Assembly: GCA_947259395.1 (NCBI GenBank)
Contig: CAMYMN010000033.1
Location: forward strand, 1 to 36,702
DNA from: an uncultured Gammaproteobacteria bacterium
GTDB taxonomy: Bacteria > Pseudomonadota > Gammaproteobacteria > Arenicellales > JAANXG01
Length of the DNA: 36,702 nucleotides
Direction: 5' to 3'
Positions 13,937-22,165 of the stretch are shown one piece after another. A model generated the notes under the pieces. It saw only the letters and a program-made list of their open reading frames with translations, was not told the DNA's origin and made no database searches. Numbering within the stretch: position 1 is the first letter of the stretch; each line of letters starts with the position of its first letter. Both the position numbers and the translations under genes were made by a program.

Positions 13937-15505
13937 TTGAGTCACGTCTTACAACAACGCATGATCCGGCTTCTCGAGAACGATCATAAAGGATTATTAG
14001 CAGGGGGCAAGAAGGGGGTTGAAAAAGAAAGCCTGCGCGTAACACGGGACGGAAAGATCGCGCAATCGCCGCATCCAGCGGCGCTGGGATCGGCGCTGAC
14101 GAATCCCCACATTACTACGGATTATTCGGAGGCCTTACTCGAACTGATAACCCCACCATTTACGGAAATTGATAAGACACTTGAGTTCCTCTCTCAGGTT
14201 CATCAATTTATATACAGCAAGTTGGACAAAGAAATGCTGTGGGTTACCAGCATGCCCTGCTTGTTAGAAGGAGCGAGCAGCATCCCGATTGCAAATTATG
14301 GCACTTCCAATGTCGGCAAGATGAAGCATGTCTATCGACGTGGTTTGGAGTATCGTTATGGTAGAACTATGCAAGCGATTGCGGGTGTGCACTTCAATTA
14401 CTCACTGCCAGAGCGCTTCTGGCCGGTATTCCAAGACATGGAGAACAACTCAAAGGCGCTCAAGGATTTCATTTCTGACTGTTACTTTGGTCTGATAAGA
14501 AACTTTCAGCGGCAAGGTTGGCTCATTCCTTATTTGTTCGGTGCGTCTCCCGCCGTATGTAGATCTTTCTTTAATGAACCACCGTCAGGCTTTGATGAAT
14601 TCGGCGCCGGCACGTATTACCAACCCTACGCGACGTCGCTGCGTATGAGTGATATCGGCTACAAAAATAAAGCGCAAGCGGATCTTGGGATTTCATATAA
14701 CAATTTAGAGGAATACGTGCGCAGCCTAACCGAGGCAATAGAGACGTCCGATCCCGAGTACGAGCAGGTCGGGGTGGTGGCCAACGGCGAGTATCGGCAA
14801 CTCAACGCGAATATCCTGCAGATTGAAAATGAGTACTATAGCTTCGTTCGCCCGAAGCAGATCATGAAATCAGGAGAGAAGCCCACGCTGGCACTAAAGC
14901 ACCGGGGAGTGCAGTATGTGGAAATTCGCGCGCTCGACGTCGACTTGTTTCATCCTCTCGGAGTGAACGAGCCTCAACTACGCTTTCTGGAGGCGTTTCT
15001 TATTTTGTGCTTGCTACAGGAAAGCCCGCCAATGACTCCGGACGAACAACAAGAAGTAGAACACAATCAGCAGATGGTGGCGTGCTGCGGGCGTGATCCG
15101 TCGCTAAAGTTGTATCGTCTAGGGTCACGACAACCCCTCCGGCAGTGGGCCGCAGAAATATGTGAGATGATGCAGCCCATTGCGGAATTGCTGGATGACG
15201 ATGAGCCGGGGCGTCTATATTCGAAGGCCCTCGTGGCGCAGAAAGCCTTGATTGAAGACGTTGAACAAACACCTTCCGCAATACTGCTCGATGAAATGCG
15301 CCAAGATAGGGAATCGTTTTTTCACTTTGCCCTCGACATGTCCGAAACGCATGAGAGATACTTCAAACAAGCGAACACGCCGACGGATCGGATGGCTTAT
15401 TTTGACAACGTGGCCAAGGACTCGCTCAAACGTCAGCAACAGATCGAAGCAGCCGACGACATCTCTTTTGAGCAGTATTTAGAGCAGTACTTCGCTCAAT
15501 CGTGA
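13937..15505 (+). CDS. gshA: Glutamate-cysteine ligase, E. coli type
   Basis: 522 residues. It starts with TTG at 13937, preceded by AAGGT; this start aligns with the N-terminus of E. coli GshA, while the next ATG (13961) lacks a ribosome site. Family motifs are clear: GGKKGVEKESLRV, HPAALGSALTNPHITTDYSEALLELITP (substrate pocket), GVHFNYSLPE, FGASPAVC, ATSLRMSDIGY and RGVQYVEIRALDVDLFHPLGV. The enzyme joins Glu and Cys with ATP in the first step of glutathione synthesis in the cytoplasm. Length is as in E. coli (518). It is not followed by gshB; an ATP-grasp enzyme of different type lies 1.3 kb downstream. The call is secure. Confidence 0.96.
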   Translation: MSHVLQQRMIRLLENDHKGLLAGGKKGVEKESLRVTRDGKIAQSPHPAALGSALTNPHITTDYSEALLELITPPFTEIDKTLEFLSQVHQFIYSKLDKEMLWVTSMPCLLEGASSIPIANYGTSNVGKMKHVYRRGLEYRYGRTMQAIAGVHFNYSLPERFWPVFQDMENNSKALKDFISDCYFGLIRNFQRQGWLIPYLFGASPAVCRSFFNEPPSGFDEFGAGTYYQPYATSLRMSDIGYKNKAQADLGISYNNLEEYVRSLTEAIETSDPEYEQVGVVANGEYRQLNANILQIENEYYSFVRPKQIMKSGEKPTLALKHRGVQYVEIRALDVDLFHPLGVNEPQLRFLEAFLILCLLQESPPMTPDEQQEVEHNQQMVACCGRDPSLKLYRLGSRQPLRQWAAEICEMMQPIAELLDDDEPGRLYSKALVAQKALIEDVEQTPSAILLDEMRQDRESFFHFALDMSETHERYFKQANTPTDRMAYFDNVAKDSLKRQQQIEAADDISFEQYLEQYFAQS

Positions 15506-15612
15506 GCCAACTTCTTTCGTCACTTTGATAACGCGGCATCTTAACCCGCACATTACACCAAGGCAGCGATATGAGTACCAACAGGTTATATGCGATTATG
15601 CTCGATCCGGCA

Positions 15613-16176
15613 TTAAGACCCGCGGTCCTTACTTCGCAACAGCCACATCATGTGCAGGGTCAACGCGTCCCGCATTTCTTCCTCGGTGCATAATGATGGA
15701 TTTGTAATTGGATGACATTGAGTCGCACGCTCGCGCTTTTCAGCAACATTGATCAGCCGTTCACTCTTGTTTACTACGTACACAACCGCTGACGCCACCT
15801 GCGCGTTGCTCAGGTCGGCAAAACCTCCCTTTGGAGGCATTGAGCCATGTCCGTTGATGGCATGCTCGATGAGTGTATGCAGATCTTGCTTAATACGATC
15901 GGTCCACGCGGAAACGTCCCCAAGCTTCGGAGCGCCCTTGACTCCGTCCGCATGGCAGGAAAGACATTTATTTGTAAATACTGACCTGCCGACCTTGAGG
16001 TTGTAGGGTGGATTCACGTCGCCGGCGGTTGGTGACACCGGACGCGTTTCGAGTTTGTGTTCACCAACCTCTGCTTGGACCGAGTTGATCTTGCGTTGCG
16101 CCGCCTCTTGATCGGCGCATCCGACAAACATGAGCGCAGTCAGCATTAGCATTCCTAATGCGTGGGGCCTTGTCAT
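15613..16176 (-). CDS. Monohaem cytochrome c5-type lipoprotein
   Basis: 187 residues, ATG at 16176 with GAGG close upstream. A lipoprotein signal ends in MFVGC (Cys20). The haem site is CLSCH at about 71-75 (KCLSCHADGVKGAPKLGD), and the Met ligand is in HGSMPPKGG near 112, followed by LSNAQVASAVVYVV, the C-terminal helix of cytochrome c5-like proteins. About 45 residues follow this helix, with two further cysteines (TQCHPITNPSLC), an unusual tail whose role is unclear. It would be an outer- or inner-membrane-anchored periplasmic electron carrier. It is divergent from the DUF4124 gene, with a perfect palindrome in the shared promoter region. Confidence 0.88.
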   Translation of the reverse strand: MTRPHALGMLMLTALMFVGCADQEAAQRKINSVQAEVGEHKLETRPVSPTAGDVNPPYNLKVGRSVFTNKCLSCHADGVKGAPKLGDVSAWTDRIKQDLHTLIEHAINGHGSMPPKGGFADLSNAQVASAVVYVVNKSERLINVAEKRERATQCHPITNPSLCTEEEMRDALTLHMMWLLRSKDRGS

Positions 16177-16245
16177 TACCTCGGGGGACCTATGATCAAA
16201 TGTTCTGTTCCGCCGGTGCCGGTAGGAATTGATGGGAGCCGCGCT

Positions 16246-16264
16246 ATGGTTAAGTCTTAACCAT
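16246..16264. promoter_or_regulatory. 19-bp perfect palindrome between divergent genes
   Basis: ATGGTTAAG-T-CTTAACCAT is a perfect 9+1+9 palindrome in the 187-bp gap between the cytochrome c lipoprotein (minus) and the DUF4124 protein (plus). It is 70 bp upstream of the cytochrome start and 100 bp upstream of the DUF4124 start. A dimeric helix-turn-helix repressor or activator is the most likely reader. Confidence 0.55.
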
Positions 16265-16363
16265 CACCAAGTAGAAGGCAAGTGATTTCTGATGCTAGAG
16301 CGTTGCGTGCAGGATTGAACTTTTAGTCTAAGCTTGTAGCAGGTGGATTTCAGAGCGTATCTG

Positions 16364-16696
16364 ATGAGATTGGTCTTATTCATTTTACTATTTACCGTTG
16401 GTCTTGCCTCGCCCGCTCAATTCAGCAAGCACGTAGACGATGATGGAAACGTCACTTATATTGAAGATCCGGATTACGATGACGTACAAAACGAATTCGA
16501 TGGTTCGCAGACACAGGATGACATGCCAGCAATCCAAGAGTACCTAAGGCAGAGGGACGCTGCTAGAAAGCAACAACAAGCGAAACGCGGAACTAAGAAC
16601 TCTATTGGTCTGAACCGCGGGCGGGTCGATTTGAACCGGCGCCTGAATTATAGAAAATGTCGCGATCTGAGGCGCTGGGGCTTGAAGTGTTACTAG
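16364..16696 (+). CDS. DUF4124-like secreted protein
   Basis: 110 residues from the ATG at 16364, chosen because the signal peptide begins there (MRLVLFILLFTVGLASPAQ). A GTG at 16343 is possible. The mature N-terminus FSKHVDDDGNVTYIEDPDYDD is the DUF4124 motif (usually YKWVDEDGNVHYSDRP). The middle is a charged helix (YLRQRDAARKQQQAKRG) and the end is basic with two cysteines (RKCRDLRRWGLKCY) that may form a disulfide. DUF4124 proteins are common in gammaproteobacterial periplasms, with no agreed function. It is divergent from the cytochrome c lipoprotein and followed by an ATP-grasp gene about 150 bp away. Confidence 0.75.
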   Translation: MRLVLFILLFTVGLASPAQFSKHVDDDGNVTYIEDPDYDDVQNEFDGSQTQDDMPAIQEYLRQRDAARKQQQAKRGTKNSIGLNRGRVDLNRRLNYRKCRDLRRWGLKCY

Positions 16697-16845
16697 GCCG
16701 CATGTAGCGCCACGGCGCAATCTGCGGGCCGACCTAGGCACGTCCGCAGCGTTTGCGCTTGCTGATCAGGTTAGAAAACCCTGTTGTCCCGCCGTGCAAT
16801 CAAAGCCGGTTGCATCCGCTGTTTCACTCTGCTCTTATTTGCGCG

Positions 16846-17811
16846 ATGGCTCATATATGCATTATTCATGAGAACCATGAGTGGACAGCCCCGCTGCTAT
16901 CCGCGTTGGAACACCTGGGACTGCCTTACAAGGAGTGGTTGGTTAGTGATGGCCATGTTGATCTTGCCGCGACGCCACCGCAGGGGGTGTTCTACAACCG
17001 CATGAGTGCCTCATCGCACTCCCGCGGTCACCGCTACGCGCCTGAGCACACCGCCGCGATCCTCGATTGGTTGGAGTCACACCATCGACGGGTAATTAAT
17101 TCGCGCCGTGCCCTGCAACTCGAGATCAGTAAGATTGCACAACACGCGGCGCTCAATGCGCAAGGGATTCGCACGCCACGCACCATTGCGGTTGCCGGCC
17201 GGAACGCGATCGTTGCAGCCGCTGGTGTTTTTGACGGACCGTTCGTCACCAAGCACAATCGCGGCGGCCGGGGTCTTGGGGTTCGGTTTTTCCGTAACAT
17301 TAGAGCGTTACAGCATTATATTGACAGTTCTGACTTTGAGCCTCCGGTCGATGGCATCACGCTGGTGCAGGAATATGTACATGCGCCGGAACCGTTTATT
17401 ACTCGCTGCGAGTTTATTGGTGGTGAATTTTTCTATGCGGTGCGTGTCGACACCACGCAAGGATTCGAACTGTGCCCGGCGGACGATTGCCAGCTTGAGG
17501 ATGTTTTATACCCAACGGCTACAGAGCAAAAACCTAAGTTTCAAGTGGTAAAAGATTTCACGCATCCGATCCTCGCGCAATATACGCGGTTCCTAAAGGT
17601 CAACCATATCCACATCGCCGGTATAGAATTCGTGCTCGACCAAGGTGGTGAACTGTTCACGTATGATATCAACGTCAATACCAACTACAATCGCAACGCT
17701 GAGGCTGTGGCAGGCGTCTCGGGAATGCGGGCAGTTGCCGATTACCTTGGGGCCGAACTCGAGCACGTTAATGAGTCGATGAAGCGGCAGCAGGCTGCGG
17801 TGGTCAGCTGA
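16846..17811 (+). CDS. RimK-like ATP-grasp ligase
   Basis: 321 residues from the ATG at 16846 (MAHICIIHENHEWTAPLL). An upstream TTG at 16753 would add 31 residues of no clear meaning. The pre-ATP-grasp domain (1-100) is followed by the ATP-grasp fold. The nucleotide Lys-Gly loop is VTKHNRGGRGLGVRFF (about 136-151), and the central strand is LVQEYVHAPEPFITRCEFIGG. The Mg site is GIEFVLDQGGELFTYDINVNTNYN (about 270-293), with the usual Asp and two Asn residues. Such enzymes join a carboxylate to an amine or thiol via acyl phosphate, as in RimK glutamate ligase. It is not a classical GshB. The substrate is unknown; nearness to gshA (1.3 kb) is suggestive only. Confidence 0.85.
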   Translation: MAHICIIHENHEWTAPLLSALEHLGLPYKEWLVSDGHVDLAATPPQGVFYNRMSASSHSRGHRYAPEHTAAILDWLESHHRRVINSRRALQLEISKIAQHAALNAQGIRTPRTIAVAGRNAIVAAAGVFDGPFVTKHNRGGRGLGVRFFRNIRALQHYIDSSDFEPPVDGITLVQEYVHAPEPFITRCEFIGGEFFYAVRVDTTQGFELCPADDCQLEDVLYPTATEQKPKFQVVKDFTHPILAQYTRFLKVNHIHIAGIEFVLDQGGELFTYDINVNTNYNRNAEAVAGVSGMRAVADYLGAELEHVNESMKRQQAAVVS

Positions 17812-17843
17812 ATCCTGAGGGATTCGACGGCGCGAAGGTCACT

Positions 17844-18584
17844 TCAACATAGGGTTGCGCCCAGGATGGGACCCTGGTCTTCACTTTGTACTAAGATCGC
17901 GCAGCCTTGATTATCGGCAATTATAGTGTCCTCGCTAGAGATTGTAGTGGATTGACCATGCCAGTCCCCTATGTGGCTTATTTCTCTCACGACGTTGTGG
18001 TTTGTTAACGTCTTGCCGTGGTTTTCCCCAGTGGGTACGCTGGTGACCCGCTTGCGATCGAATATTATTAACCACACGGCGGCCGATTGGTTCGCGTCTC
18101 CGTCGAGAGTAACGGTAATTCCGTGATCCGTGTTGTTGCGTATCGAGACGTCCACCCCCCGGGATGGGGCCGCTGTATTCAACGCCGACTCAAGGGCCTT
18201 GCGGTTCGTGCCAACCATGACAAATCGGCCATTGATGACGGCTTGGGGGGTGTAGACACCGCGCCGGCCACGCAAGCGTTGCCGATGGTATCTGCGTTGT
18301 CGGTCGGTATATAGGGGGCTGGAAAAAGGGTCTTTCCATTTACCCGCGCCCCCGTAAGTCAATTCATCCCAGTAATCGACATGAAACTCCAGTCCGATGA
18401 TACCGCGGTTCGCGTGGATCAGTTCTCCCAGCAGGTCATCGGCTGGGGGGCATGAATAGCATCCTTGGGATGTGAACAATTCGATCACCGCTATCTGCGC
18501 ATCGGATGCCGACACCGGATTGGACACAATGCAAATTGTGCCAACCAGAAACGCCGCCAACAGATTTTTAGGAGGATGGTGCAA
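17844..18584 (-). CDS. DUF1223 thioredoxin-like exported protein
   Basis: 246 residues. The start is a TTG at 18584; no ATG or GTG lies nearby in frame and the signal peptide (NLLAAFLVGTICIVSNPVSA) begins just after it. The DUF1223 signature is clear: VIELFTSQGCYSCPPADDLL (Cys42, Cys45), LEFHVDYWDELTYGGAGKWKDPFSSPLYTDRQRRY, then VYTPQAVINGRFVMVG, which resembles the cis-Pro loop of thioredoxins. The C-terminal part is a beta domain with VWLIIFDRKR. The role of DUF1223 proteins is unknown; a periplasmic thiol function is likely from the CXXC. It overlaps no gene and lies 33 bp from the convergent ATP-grasp gene. Confidence 0.88.
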   Translation of the reverse strand: MHHPPKNLLAAFLVGTICIVSNPVSASDAQIAVIELFTSQGCYSCPPADDLLGELIHANRGIIGLEFHVDYWDELTYGGAGKWKDPFSSPLYTDRQRRYHRQRLRGRRGVYTPQAVINGRFVMVGTNRKALESALNTAAPSRGVDVSIRNNTDHGITVTLDGDANQSAAVWLIIFDRKRVTSVPTGENHGKTLTNHNVVREISHIGDWHGQSTTISSEDTIIADNQGCAILVQSEDQGPILGATLC

Positions 18585-18708
18585 TATACGAGCTAAGACT
18601 GCATGGAACGCAGATGGTTCAAACCCAACGGGGTGAGGATCATGAATTCAGATCAGGGCCCGGAGGATCTATCTGCAATGTGGTTTTGTGAGTGTGGATA
18701 TACCGGAA

Positions 18709-21333
18709 TCAGGCACTGGACGATGCAGGGGCCAAAGACACGTGTTGAATGTTATCAAGATCCCTTAGGCAAAATCGTTCGCGCAACAAGCGGGTGAAAT
18801 CCTCAGCCGGCATCGGCTTGCCGCAGTAAAATCCTTGCACCTCATCACATCCATGTTCGTGCAAAAAATGCAGTTGCGCCTCGTTCTCCACTCCTTCCGC
18901 AACCACTTTGAGACGCAGATTGTGAGCCATGGAAATTATCGTTAACGCGATGACCTTATCATCGGGATCGTTGTGCAATTCGCGCACGAATGAACGGTCG
19001 ATCTTGACCCGGTCGAGTGGGAAACGCTTCAAATAACTGAGACTCGAGTATCCGGTACCGAAGTCATCGATCGACAGACCGATTCCCATCTCCTTAATCC
19101 TAATGAATGTGGAAATGGCCTTTTCAGGGTTCTGCATGATTAGACTTTCAGTGAGTTCTAGATCCAGATATCGGGGTTCTAGATGGCAATCTGCCAGTAC
19201 GGTTTCCATCATGTCGGCAAGGTCTGACATATCCAATTGGCGTGCTGACAGGTTGATAGACACGCGCAGCTTTGGGAGTTCCGCCTTCTGCCAAGCGAAG
19301 GTCTGTCCACAAACGGTCGCCATCACCCACTCTCCGATGGGCTCGATCAGACCGGTTTCCTCGGCGATTGGAATGAATTCGCTGGGTGGGACGAACGTGT
19401 GGTTGGCACGCTGCCACCGCAGCAACGCCTCGGCAGCCACCAAATTGCCATTGTGCAGGTCGAAGATAGGTTGATAATGCAACACAAATTCACCGCGCTC
19501 CAACGCCCCCGGAAGTGCGCCACGCAACAGCATCTTCTTGGACAGCCCGGAATCCATTCCGCGGCTGAAAAAACGATAGTGATTGCCGCCCAACGCCTTG
19601 GCCTGGTGCAGCGCGATTTCGGCGCATTTGACCAGAGCTTCCATGTCCAGTGCATCCCGGGGGAACTGGCTGGCACCGACAGTGCAAGTCATGCTCATCT
19701 GCTGCTTGCCGATATCGATCGGGGTCTTAATACCGCGCATGATATCCTTGATCAAATTTTCGGCGTCTGCTTGTGTTTCCATTTCGCTAAGAATTATCGC
19801 AAACGTATCTCCTCCAAATCGCACCACTGTATCTCCTTCCCTTATGAGTGCAGACAAACGCGCCGCGAAGATCTTGATCAATTCATCTCCGGCGTCATGA
19901 CCGAGATTTTCATTGATCAACTTGAACTGATCGATATCGAGGAACAGCGTCGCAATTGTTCCCCCATGTTTCCGCGCATGGATGATTGCCTGCGTCAACC
20001 GATCGCGGAGCAAGGCACGGTTGGGAAGATCGGTGAGGGCGTCGTGGGTGGCGAGGTGGACGAGCTGTTGTTCGCTTTGTCGTCGTTCGGAGATATCTCG
20101 GATCGTACCGACTGCGTGCCATTTGCCGTCGATGACTACCTGTGATACCGAAAGTTCCACCGGGAACTCAGTATTATCACGGCGCAGCCCGTAAAGCTCG
20201 GCAGTTCGGTTTATCAACGGGCCGGTGCCATTTTTTTGAAATTGCTCAATTCCTTTTTTGTATTGATTGCCGTATCGCTTGGGCACAATGAATCTATGTA
20301 GTGATTGACCAACGATCTCGTCCGCGTCGTATCCAAACATTTGTTCCCCGGCACGGTTCCAGTAAGTGGCTATCCCACGATCGTCCATCAACACGATTGC
20401 GTCCTTAGCGGCCTCAGAGATGCTGCGAAACTTGGCTTCACTGTCTTTTAGCGCGTTATGCACCCTGAAAATCATCCGCGCGCGAGCCAAGTCCCGCTTG
20501 TGTATGATGCGGTTGGAAAACCACAGCGCGAGAAAAAGAAATATGAATAGTGAGGCCAGCACTCCGGACTCTGTCTTCCGCCTCGACCTGATGATGGGCA
20601 ATTCATCTGAGACGTCGGTATAGATTTCAAACACCCCAATGACCTTGCCATCCGGCCCTGCAAACACCGGGGTGTAGGTCTCCACGTATTCAGACTCGGT
20701 AGACAGATTCTCATGAAGTTCATCCTCGGTGACCAGAACTGAGTACGGCTGTCCACTTGCAGCTTGCCGTAATGCGGGACTCATGGCTCGCCGGTCTCCG
20801 ATTTCTGCGCTGTTGGTGGAGAATATGGTCACGCCTTCGAGACTGAAAATCTTGAGCTTCGTTATGCCGGAGTGTGCGAAGATAGGTGGCAGCTGCTTTT
20901 CAAGGTGCGGTGACAGGCCTAGTTGCAGACTATGATCTGGAAAGACGTCGGCATAAATTCTTTGCTTGGACCCAGGCCCCGGCGTGTCTGCGGTTTGATC
21001 GTTGGTCGCAAACAACATCTCGTGATGATGTCTTATGAGCGCCTGGATCGATTGGGCAATAAGAATATTCTTGTGTTCGACGTTGTTGACGTAGGTATTG
21101 ATAGAAATCTTGTAGTGCATCACGGCCATCATCGCCGCGGCGATCGCCACTACCAGGAGGCTGGACAGAGAAAGGTAGCGCAGTCCCGTGAACTGTAGTT
21201 TGGGGCGGTCAACCGGTGCAGGTTTCGACGCCGAGTCACTCATGGGTCGTGGACTGCTACACGACGGACTTGCCGCACCCGGTCTGTGCATGTTGACCGC
21301 GTCGGCGTCTGGGTTGACGTGACCTTCTGTCAT
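18709..21333 (-). CDS. Membrane PAS-GGDEF-EAL protein with degenerate GGDEF
   Basis: 874 residues, ATG at 21333 (alternatives at 21291 and 21243). Membrane segments at about 52-73 and 257-275 enclose a periplasmic sensor domain. A PAS domain spans about 298-415 (AIVLMDDRGIATYWNRAGEQMFGY). The GGDEF domain (about 425-590) has DIDQFKLINENLGHDAGD, an intact RxxD inhibitory site (REGD, 498-501), but GGDTF at 507-511 in place of GG(D/E)EF, so cyclase activity is doubtful. The EAL domain (about 605-850) keeps EALLRW (635-640), INLSARQ, ELTES, IDDFGTGYSS, KIDRSF, AEGVE and QGF, so c-di-GMP hydrolysis is expected. The GGDEF domain may act as a GTP- or c-di-GMP-sensing module. The gene stands alone. 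Confidence 0.94.
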   Translation of the reverse strand: MTEGHVNPDADAVNMHRPGAASPSCSSPRPMSDSASKPAPVDRPKLQFTGLRYLSLSSLLVVAIAAAMMAVMHYKISINTYVNNVEHKNILIAQSIQALIRHHHEMLFATNDQTADTPGPGSKQRIYADVFPDHSLQLGLSPHLEKQLPPIFAHSGITKLKIFSLEGVTIFSTNSAEIGDRRAMSPALRQAASGQPYSVLVTEDELHENLSTESEYVETYTPVFAGPDGKVIGVFEIYTDVSDELPIIRSRRKTESGVLASLFIFLFLALWFSNRIIHKRDLARARMIFRVHNALKDSEAKFRSISEAAKDAIVLMDDRGIATYWNRAGEQMFGYDADEIVGQSLHRFIVPKRYGNQYKKGIEQFQKNGTGPLINRTAELYGLRRDNTEFPVELSVSQVVIDGKWHAVGTIRDISERRQSEQQLVHLATHDALTDLPNRALLRDRLTQAIIHARKHGGTIATLFLDIDQFKLINENLGHDAGDELIKIFAARLSALIREGDTVVRFGGDTFAIILSEMETQADAENLIKDIMRGIKTPIDIGKQQMSMTCTVGASQFPRDALDMEALVKCAEIALHQAKALGGNHYRFFSRGMDSGLSKKMLLRGALPGALERGEFVLHYQPIFDLHNGNLVAAEALLRWQRANHTFVPPSEFIPIAEETGLIEPIGEWVMATVCGQTFAWQKAELPKLRVSINLSARQLDMSDLADMMETVLADCHLEPRYLDLELTESLIMQNPEKAISTFIRIKEMGIGLSIDDFGTGYSSLSYLKRFPLDRVKIDRSFVRELHNDPDDKVIALTIISMAHNLRLKVVAEGVENEAQLHFLHEHGCDEVQGFYCGKPMPAEDFTRLLRERFCLRDLDNIQHVSLAPASSSA

Positions 21334-22165
21334 GACTTATTGCCCTGTATCGTCGCGCGCAGCATGGCGGCCTGCGTGCCTCGAACCACGCCCCAAAGAA
21401 ATGAGATCCCTACATGTAACAGGTAGCAAAAAAACGCAAAGAGTCAATACAAATATATGAATTAATGGCGAATTTTAGAATTTATTCGATAAATTGGCAA
21501 TTTGTCCGCGGGCCGAAGAATCCCTTCACCCGGGGAGAGATGTGGACTTGGGGATCACGCCTGCGCGGGTGCATCATCGGTGGTTGTCGGAGTCACCGCC
21601 CCCGCGTGGAGCAAGGCTGAATTGCGATGCGCGACGTGGTGCGCGGCTATCTGAGGTCTGTCAGCGGACCGACGTGTGCGTAAGGCTCACTGTGGTTAAT
21701 GCGGACTAGAGATGTGGAGACAGTAAATTTCGGCACCCCGGCGACGTGCCCACCAAGGACTGACAGCGATCGTACACGGTCTGCACGCCAATGCGGTGCG
21801 TGGCATCGGTCGGAGATCCGGCCACGGCAGGCTGTTACAGTCTGCGCCGGTCGTTGCACTAGCGTGCGCACCGGTAGAACAGCGATTGCAGTCCGAAACG
21901 ATTTTCGAGCATGGGTGGCTTGGCTGGCGAATATGACGCGACGAGACATGCGCTTGTGTGTTGCTCGTGGGACCAGGAACTGTGGTTCCCCGTGGCGATG
22001 CCCCTACGCCTCCACTACACTCCATATATATTCAAAACGGACACCGCTGTGTGGCAGGAACTGCGAGAGGGAGTGCACTATGTACCTTTATCCATATTCA
22101 TAAGAACGTGCAGCAGCTTTCGGTGGCGGTTGGTAACGAGCTAACGTGGACAGTCGATAGTCGAT
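21334..22165. other. Long intergenic region without a convincing gene
   Basis: 832 bp between the two divergent c-di-GMP genes. The part nearest the EAL gene (21420-21500) is AT-rich and holds a perfect palindrome AATTTAT-TCG-ATAAATT (21479-21495), so it probably contains that gene's promoter. The remaining 650 bp is GC-rich with several open frames up to 134 codons, but none has a domain, signal peptide or ribosome site. Either it is non-coding leader and regulatory DNA for the HD-GYP gene, an unrecognised RNA, or the remains of a lost gene. Confidence 0.5.

Noticed and set aside
13658..13945. 95-codon frame on the minus strand upstream of gshA
   Set aside because: No domain, no ribosome site, unusual composition, and it overlaps the gshA start region.
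15525..15707. 60-codon frame after gshA
   Set aside because: It runs antisense into the cytochrome c lipoprotein gene and shows no coding features.
18603..18797. 64-codon plus-strand frame with a CXC motif
   Set aside because: Nearly half of it is antisense to the end of the EAL gene, and it has no recognisable family.
21699..22103. 134-codon plus-strand frame in the long gap
   Set aside because: Competing frames of similar length exist on both strands, as expected in GC-rich non-coding DNA; no motif or ribosome site.
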